A stretch of 64,000 nt of DNA from Akebia trifoliata (taxonomy: Eukaryota > Streptophyta > Magnoliopsida > Ranunculales > Lardizabalaceae). Below are positions 57,501-64,000 of this stretch, piece by piece; position 1 is the stretch's first letter, and every line of letters begins with the position of its first letter. Both the position numbers and the translations under genes were made by a program. Location of the stretch: positions 18,463,288 to 18,527,287 of the forward strand of contig CM030717.1 in the NCBI GenBank assembly GCA_017979445.1, written 5' to 3'. Below the pieces are notes generated by a model, which searched no databases, was not told where the DNA came from, and saw only the letters and a program-made list of their open reading frames with translations.

Positions 57501-58421
57501 GTAAGTATCATGTTCTTCTAGTCAGTGGTGCACCTTGTGCTTACATTTAACCTTTTTAATTGAAATTTGCTTTTAATCTTACAAACAAGTTTCCTGCTTG
57601 TAACTATGAGTTCTTTAAGAATTACTACTATGAATATGAGTTCTTTAAGATTGAAACAAAGGTATGTTGATTAACTTGTTTTTCCATTGTTTTTCATTTA
57701 TCTCTGTTCAATATAAATTAGATGTTATCTTTGAGAAAAAATGATATGCTTGTGCATTGAGATGCATGCTAAATATTTATCTATTTTTTTTTTTCTTCTT
57801 TTGGGGGGGACTACATCAAATTGAGTCTGATTTCTTGTTTGGATGACATCCTCACAGAAAATCATTCCTCAGCCCGTTCCAAAGAACCCAATCATATGAA
57901 AAGTGGTCTAAAATAACATTTAAAGGGACTTTCCGAACTTTATAACTTGTAACCTAGTTTTGTAGGATAGAATTTTCAGATTTAGCTGAGTTTTATTATT
58001 GATGATCTCCATGATGAAGATCTATAAATATAAATTCCGAAGATGGATTACTTTCGATTCATCACTAACACACATACATATATGTGCTGGAAATATCTTT
58101 GTTGGTCCCGCACCTCAAATGTGAGGATATGGTTGTCATGGTTCGAATTGGGTGGTCTTTTTATCTGTAAAGGGCTAACTTTATAGATAATCTCACCATG
58201 GATAAAGAATGTAAGGTGGTGAGTTTAGTCATGCAAAGATACCTTATAAAAGTTTCATTTTCCAATCTCATTTTAATATTTTTTCCTTTTTCCTCCAAAT
58301 TAACTTATAAAACTTAAAATATTAGTGTGTGTCTGATGAGATTTGTGCCATATGTTGATTTCATCTCTTTATTTTTTGCTCCAAATTCTTGCTTTCTCTC
58401 CCTTTTCTCCACTATTTTCAC

Positions 58422-58656
58422 TATAAATACCCCACCCCATATGTCTCATTTTTCATCAAGGAAACCAAAAATTAACTAGTAAAGTATAGAGAGAAAGATG
58501 GGGTATTGTAGGCTTGAATTAGCACTACTAGTGTGTTTGATGGGCTTGAATTTGCCTTTACTTCTAGCGAATGACCAATTCAACTCATTAGTCGAAATTG
58601 CACCTGATGACCTTTTTGTGTTTGTGTTTTTGATAAATGTACCTGGTTGTCCATAG
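58422..58656 (+). CDS. Small ORF with TATA box and signal-peptide-like start
   Basis: A TATA box TATAAATA (58422-58429) is followed 69 bp later by ATG at 58498, with a leader that fits a plant 5' UTR. The frame (58498-58656) encodes 52 residues. After MGYCRLE comes a hydrophobic core LALLVCLMGLNLPLLLA, ending at an Ala that suits signal peptidase cleavage. A short acidic mature part and a second hydrophobic stretch (FVFVFLINVPG) follow. It could be a truncated secreted peptide or the first exon of a longer gene. No family was recognised. Confidence 0.35.
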
Positions 58657-60024
58657 ACTACTAAAGAATATGATTCTACTAAAGCATGCTACTATGCTTT
58701 CTTTTGGGTGTGTACATAGCACACTATTTTATGCTTGAGCACCTCTTTACTCTATCTAAATTCTTTGCCTTATTGTTGTGGTGTAATTGAAGAATGATAT
58801 TATACAAGTTTTTGAAAAGTTTTTGTTTACAATTATGATTAGATTCATAGAAAATCCTAAACACACACACGAAAATACTGATACTTGCAAGCCAACAAAC
58901 TCTCTAGCAAGTTACCTGGCTCCGCGAATATGACTGACTGACTAGTAATGGAGGCTGCAAGGCCACTCTGCCACCAATCTATTATAATTATAATTATATA
59001 TTTATAAGACTGAATGTTGCTTTGTCTTCCCAACAAGATTTGGGGGGGACCCCTTCTGGTTGAAAGAAAGCAAAGTTGTTGTTGTTATTATGGTATTGTG
59101 ATTAGTAAAATTTTTATTATTATATGTATGAAGGCTTGAGAAGACTGTTTGCATATATTTGTGTCCATGGATCTTTTGGTGGACTGTTAACTTCATTGTG
59201 AATGCTTTTTTTTTCCTAAAAATTTGAAGTTAGCCTAATGAATATTGTTCCTTTATTTATTTATGGATAAATTATTCAAAAACACTTGACTATCTGAAAA
59301 CAGAACATAGATTTGTTATTTAGAAATTTATGTGCCAAGGTGATGAACCAATGGCTTGATGCCATGTGTATTAAATGAGCAAGAGTGATTGGTTAATTTC
59401 GGAATTGTTTTAAGTTGGGGTGCCAATATCAGCTCTCTTTTTAAATTGTGATTGTAATATGCATTATTCTCGTTTTAAAGATCTTTATTAATAGGCATAA
59501 TAAATGCATAACAATAGAAAAAATGGAAAGAAGAAAAAAGTGAAATAATTGTTTACTTGTCATCCTTGTTGTAACAAAATAACATAGACACAAGGGTTGT
59601 GTTTTGACTTTGATTGGATCATTACATATTCCAATGGTAAACTTACTTGATACTAGTTTTTATTGACTCATTTATTGTCTTCTAGGACTTTTACATTATT
59701 TTATATTATTTAATTAATAACTAATAGTTTTTTCTTTTTAGGTAAACTTTTTTAAACCTTTTACATTGCCGGTCCCAAACCCGGATAAAGGAGGAGGGAA
59801 AATGATGATCTAACTTCCTATAATAGGCCATCAAGAGGTACGTTTTTGAACTTAAACAATTGGTAACACATCAATTACTATGTCCTTTCATGAAGCCTTT
59901 TTCATTTTCTAATGCTTAGGTTTTTATTTAGTTCTTGTTTTCGTGAGCGGCTTCTTTTTGAACTAGTATGTTCAATGTCCTATCTGTTACATGTGGAAGT
60001 TTGTAGGATGTTATACTGTTGCAG

Positions 60025-60180
60025 GTGTATGAATCTAATCATGCTAGCACTATAAGGGTTGGCTTAATTCAAGGTCCATGTGAAATTCTTCCTCCAAAAA
60101 AGTTTAAGGAGGAAAGTGAAAGACGTATTCATTTAGAAAACAAGACAAATGATAGGTCACAATTAGTTTTCCTATGCAAG
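60025..60180 (+). other. Exon-like piece 3
   Basis: TTGCAG precedes it and GTAAGT follows (AAG then TCTC). The 52-codon open frame reads VYESNHASTIRVGLIQGPCE and continues to ERRIHLENKTNDRSQLVFLC. It is the most protein-like piece in the element. No family was recognised. Confidence 0.4.
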
Positions 60181-61581
60181 TAAGTCTCTCCATTGATTGG
60201 TGTTTGTTGCAACCCTTTTGGTGCTAGTTACATATAAACTATCATTTTAAAGGTTTATACTAGAGGATGTATTTTGAAAGTGAATGGTGAAAATTTGACT
60301 GGCTGCAAAATTTTGATTGGTCTCATTAAAATCTCAAGAGTTTTGTTTGTGTGAAATGTGTAACTTTCTTCATGTTTCAATTTCCCCTGTTAAAGCAATT
60401 CTTGCTCTCTAGCTATAAAGGAATTTCTTGTTTGGCAAAGATGGTATCAAGTAGAGCACCGTAGACGTCCTTTCCATGCATATATTCCAGATAATCAAGG
60501 TTCTAGAATATATATGTATATACTGAAATGGTGGTCTCATCCATAAGATTGGTTTTGTAGGTTTTATTTTTGCTTTTTGTTTTTTGGAAACAGTAGCAAT
60601 AGTTAGTTGATTCCCAAATGAAGGATTAACTTGATAAATGGACACACACACCCCCTTTGTGAGACCTATTGTAGATATAAGAAACAACACCTAAACTTTG
60701 AGATTGTGGGTTTGATTTCAAATGATCTATAAAAAAGAAAGGAGGTTTTGATATCTATATTGCACCAAATGTATGTCTGATCCATGACTTAATCTGTTCA
60801 AATATACTAAATGGAGTTCACAATCATTTATTTTCCAAGATTGTCCTTTACATATTTGTCTTGTGTATATGCTTCTCATTCACAATCATTCTTTTTGAGA
60901 CCAAAACATTGTTTTGCAGATGGTTTTATGATGAACCAAAGGGGCTTTTCAGACCTGTTACTGACTAAACCATGCTCATTCTTAAGCTTCATTATCTTCT
61001 CTAGGCTTTCCTTATGGGGCCATTTTGAGGTGCATCATGAGACCATTTTGAGGGCCATTTAGGATTTTGTAATTGCCTTTTGTTACAATTCGATGAAAAC
61101 TTGAATTGGGTGTCCTGCTTTATATCTTGTTTCCTTTGCTGTTTCTTTTTAAGGATTTCTTTTGTGAATCTTTTTAGAGTTCTCTGTTTATGTATGTCAC
61201 ATGTATATGTATCGGAAAGAGTCTTCAGAATTGAGAAGAAGGGCAAGTCAATCTATGGCTTTGTCTTGTACAATAAGTAGCTATATCCCAGATTATATCC
61301 TTCCCTTAAATTGTAATTTTAGTCTTGAGCTTCCATATTTACATCATTTCAATTCAGATTTGGAAGGATTTATCTCAGCCATAGAAAACCAAGTGCCTGA
61401 AACTAGGTTTAAAATTTATTGCAGCCTACAACTAAAACTAGACTTACATCTGCATCAATGGCCTTAGATTGTTCTCGCCAGCCACCAATGCGTCTTTATC
61501 TGTACCATTCGATGGAAATGCAATCTTTGGATACATGATATTAGGTGAACTTTAATTTCCCTTGTTTACTTTCTAATTGTA

Positions 61582-61690
61582 GTTTGCATACAAATTCATT
61601 GACAGAAGAGATCTTGAGGCATTAAAGTTGTTTGAAGGAGACTATGGTCTTAAAAATCATCCCACGTCAAGCACTATGGTTCTGTGCACA
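61582..61690 (+). other. Exon-like piece 4
   Basis: The frame reads FAYKFIDRRDLEALKLFEGD then YGLKNHPTSSTMVLCTFH. A TAG precedes TTTGCATAC. The right border is unclear. Confidence 0.3.
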
Positions 61691-62084
61691 TTCCATGTTA
61701 GTTGAGTGTGTTTGAGTTTAGTATTATTCTTTTTAATTAACTACACAACATGCTTTGTTTGTATTCCATCTTCTGTATGATCATTGATTTCTTCTTCTGC
61801 TTATTATTTTGTAGCTCTGGTATTGAAATCAGAAAAATGTCACTCTTCTGTCGATGAACCTTTGATATTGATGGTATGGAATGATACCTTGGTAATCATG
61901 TTTAAGTTACATCATATAATTATTACATTTTAACCATTATATAGGTGCTGCAAATGCATATTTCTGTTCCCTCACTATTAGCTACAGTATCTAATTTTAT
62001 ATTTCTGTATTATTATATTGATATTTTTAGTTATTTTGGTATTTTGGAGTCGTGAGGCTGGTCTGACATTGTCTCAATTGTGCT

Positions 62085-62200
62085 AGATAGAGAAGGTTGA
62101 ACTAGATGCTTCCTTGAAGATGAGAGAGAAGTCATCCAATGATCGAATTTTTGCAAATGGGTCAGACCCTCCAAACGAACATTTGAGTTTCTTGGAGGTA
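62085..62200 (+). other. Exon-like piece 5
   Basis: After GCTAG the frame reads IEKVELDASLKMREKSSNDR and IFANGSDPPNEHLSFLE, with GTAG after the final GAG (GAGGTAG). Charged and helical. Family not recognised. Confidence 0.35.
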
Positions 62201-62523
62201 GTTCCTTCACTATTGTGTAGTTGTTATGTTGGGATCATTAACAACTAGTAGTCCCAGAAAAGTAATTTATTCTTGTCTTAGTTTTCTGTCAATACCAGTT
62301 TACCAATTTTCATGATCTATGTGCTCCACTATTCATTATTATTTATGTATGTGCAATTGGTTTCTTTATTAGGTGCTGCTCTCATGCACACGCACTCCAC
62401 ATTGCATATTAACTGATTTTTCATATTTATTTACTCATGTAGACACACTAAATATTTCAAAGTATAAGCTCCTAACATTGCTGCCTGTGTACTAGAATAT
62501 GGTCTAGTGATAGTATTGAATAG

Positions 62524-62751
62524 CAGGAGAATGCTCTGAAGCAAGCAAGAACAAGTCAGGAGGAGGTTAGGAAGATGAACAGCAGTGAACTTCAGAAAAA
62601 GGAAATTATTCGGTTACAATGTTCACGAGTAGAATTATTTGTCTTGGCAAAGAAACTTCCAGATTATAATTTTCTTTCAATTTTGAAGAGTTACAAACCA
62701 GCAATACCATCTCTACAACAAAATGAGGGTTTTGCAAAAGAGTCCACCTAG
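62524..62751 (+). other. Exon-like piece 6, coiled-coil end
   Basis: After a CAG/AG border the frame reads QENALKQARTSQEEVRKMNS then SELQKKEIIRLQ, a coiled-coil-like stretch. It ends with a stop (TAG) at about 62749 after GFAKEST. Likely a last exon of a captured gene. Confidence 0.38.
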
Positions 62752-62850
62752 TCTTTACTAAGGAGACAATGTGATTATTAAGTCGCTCCTTGCAAGAGTT
62801 GTAAGATGACAATTTGAGGATTTTATTGATGACTACAGAATATGCATATT

Positions 62851-62872
62851 TGTGTGTGTGTGTGTGTGTGTA
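62851..62872. repeat. GT microsatellite
   Basis: (GT)11 lies here within the DNA transposon. Confidence 0.9.
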
Positions 62873-63289
62873 AAACCATGTATGCTAGTCTCTACATTGT
62901 GGTGAATCATGTATAGGATGTAAGCAACTAAAGGGTGTGTAACATGTGTCACGACTTGATAGTCTGTTTGGTGCCTATTTGAGTTGTGGTAGCTTTCTTG
63001 CTTAATTGATAGAAACCAAATTTTTATGATTTTAATTATCACTTCGTATTACATGACAACCAAATGAGTATCCATTTTGATTTCTATGGTCGATATGGAT
63101 GCCCATCATATTCTTGTTCTATGATTTTTCTTTTGTTTTTTTTTTTTTCTTATTTTTTTATTTATTATTTCGTTCATTGTGATTGGTGAATTAGAGGACC
63201 GTGCTATTATTTGTTAAACCTCCAAATTCGACAGTCATACTCTATGGATTTTTTTAAAATTTTTTTTAAGCCCATTCTCCAATAATTTG

Positions 63290-63400
63290 CTAGTCCAGGG
63301 CCGTCAAAAAAAAATTCTATAAGAGAATATTTGATGGGCATATTTGACGGGAAGGACCGTCAAATTTCTCAAAATTTGACGGACTAAGACCATCAAATAT
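63290..63400. repeat. Subterminal TTTGACGG motifs
   Basis: GCCGTCAAAAA, ATTTGACGGG, CCGTCAAATTT, ATTTGACGGA and CCATCAAATA occur within about 110 bp in both orientations near the right end. A diverged form (CCGTCGAATTTT) lies near the left end at 55036. Short subterminal repeats of this kind are common transposase-binding sites in plant DNA transposons. Confidence 0.65.
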
Positions 63401-63418
63401 GGGCCTTTTTCACATAGT

Positions 63419-63664
63419 GTTAGAAGTTTTGGAATGGGATGATTTTTGGTGAGGATGATCTCTACGGTTAGAAGATCCTCCTCACCAAAAGTCAGCCCAT
63501 TCTGAAATTTCTAGCCCCATGTTTACAAGTTAAAAAATCGTGGACCGTCCATTTTTTGTAAACCATTTTTGATGGGGTTAGAAGTTTTGGAATGGGCTGA
63601 TTTTTGGTGAGGATGATCTCCTCACCATAAAGATCATCTTCACCAAAAAAAGCAGCCTATTCCA
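63419..63664. mobile_element. Foldback element inside the right TIR
   Basis: It starts TTAGAAGTTTTGGAATGGGA and ends with the inverse CCAAAACTTCTAA. Inside are paired GAGGATGATCTC boxes and their inverses. The left TIR has the empty site CCTACATGGGTTACACTATG. The same family of boxes is inside the MITE at 36318-36770. Confidence 0.75.
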
Positions 63665-63738
63665 AAACTTCTAACCCATGTAGGACAAAACATGTTGGGC
63701 GAAGCGTAGGGTAAATAGTAAGGTGCCGAACGGGACCC
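63665..63738. repeat. Right terminal inverted repeat (outer part)
   Basis: CCCATGTAGGACAAAACATG, then GGGTAAATAGTAAGGTGCCG and CGGGACCC at the end, inverse of 54923-54986. Confidence 0.82.
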
Positions 63739-64000
63739 TATATATATATATATCATTTTTCTTTCAAAATAAATAATTAATTAACATTACAGAGTTGAAA
63801 ATGGATATCTAGTTTCTACTATGCAATTGTAGTTACGCGGCCTAAATTAAATAACAGAATAGAAACATAAATTGCGCTTCGCACTACAGAAAGTAAATAA
63901 ACATGAAACCAATATCAATATCCCTAGATATTCGTTCACCAACCTATATACAAGATTACAATATAAAATGCAGACATCACCCCCCAAGTGTGATTCTTAC
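63739..64000 (-). repeat. LTR fragment, minus, right of TIR element
   Basis: The reverse complement of 27505-27740 of the solo LTR. It continues the fragment interrupted at 54922 and runs out of the window. Confidence 0.85.

Larger units (their letters stand above)
54923..63738. mobile_element. 8.8-kb TIR DNA transposon with captured-gene-like interior
   Basis: The ends are inverted repeats of about 90-100 bp. Left GGAAAATGTTTGGCATCCTA and right (reversed) GGGTCCCGTTCGGCACCTTA are followed in both by CTATTTACC, and further in by TTTTGTCCTACATGGG and CACTATGTGAAAA. The insertion is in a TA run of an LTR copy. The empty site is at about 27743 (GAAAAACTATATATATGCG). No transposase motif was recognised. 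The interior has a CT-rich 5'-UTR-like tract, exon-like pieces with GT/AG borders and a small TATA-driven ORF. It could be a Pack-type non-autonomous element. The superfamily is not settled: the GG(G)..GTTYGG ends and TA-rich target fit PIF/Harbinger, and a 9-bp duplication within the TA run would fit Mutator. Confidence 0.75.

Noticed and set aside
59760..59800. GC-richer piece CCGGTCCCAAACCCGGATAA as part of a coding exon
   Set aside because: It looked familiar as a common plant repeat and a stop follows soon after. I could not place it in a family, so it is not listed.
61001..61467. Overlapping plus and minus ORFs in the TIR element
   Set aside because: No splice or domain support, and they overlap in several frames.

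Overview
This is plant nuclear DNA, probably from a flowering plant: AT-rich, intergenic, and built almost entirely of nested transposable elements. No intact host gene, tRNA, rRNA or prokaryotic feature was recognised. The plant assignment rests on element types visible in the sequence: a Ty1/copia element of the SIRE (Sirevirus) kind with an extra env-like ORF, Ty3/gypsy chromoviruses of the Tekay/Del kind (LTRs starting TGTAACACCCC, primer sites TGGTATCAGAGC), and Tat-type gypsy elements (primer site like TGGYGACTCCACT). The species cannot be told.

Left part (1-19951). A dimeric 52-bp satellite (1-1149) is followed by a reverse-oriented, gag-only gypsy element (copy 1, about 1950-16640). 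A Tat-family solo LTR is inserted in its gag gene (3970-5323 plus 15876-16051, target duplication GAGTC/GAGTT). Inside that solo LTR sits a complete 10.5-kb copia/SIRE element (5324-15870, target duplication TGCCT on both sides). It has near-identical LTRs, PBS, gag-pol with a few breaks, an env-like third ORF with one internal stop, and a PPT. From 16641 to 19951 there are only repeats and a possible LTR/PBS remnant.

Middle (19952-34675). A Tat-type gypsy element lies on the minus strand with both LTRs, PBS and PPT. It has a decayed gag and no visible pol, so it looks like a gag-only (TR-GAG type) non-autonomous element. A 3.4-kb Tekay-family solo LTR (25600-29028, target duplication CTTCT) splits its gag exactly. 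Its leader holds a 1-kb T-rich tract and degenerate repeats. An inverted copy of part of the leader lies just outside it.

Right (34676-64000). A decayed plus-strand Tekay/Del element with gag-PR-RT-RH-INT and chromodomain traces (34676 to about 44570) carries a 1.2-kb MITE in its 5' LTR. It is joined to a second gag-only element (copy 2, plus, to about 48770), which faces a third (copy 3, minus, 48775-52044). A mosaic of LTR pieces in alternating orientation follows. An 8.8-kb terminal-inverted-repeat DNA transposon (54923-63738) is inserted in that mosaic. It has no recognisable transposase but carries exon-like pieces and a small signal-peptide ORF, so it may have captured host gene fragments.

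The most interesting signals are: (i) an array of short palindromes of the form TCGGTCCCACCGA in the copia U3, also present in unrelated gypsy LTRs and just before the env-like ORF; (ii) repeated pol-less gag families; (iii) the putative gene-capturing TIR element; (iv) several insertions that can be proved because the empty site survives in a second copy inside the same window.
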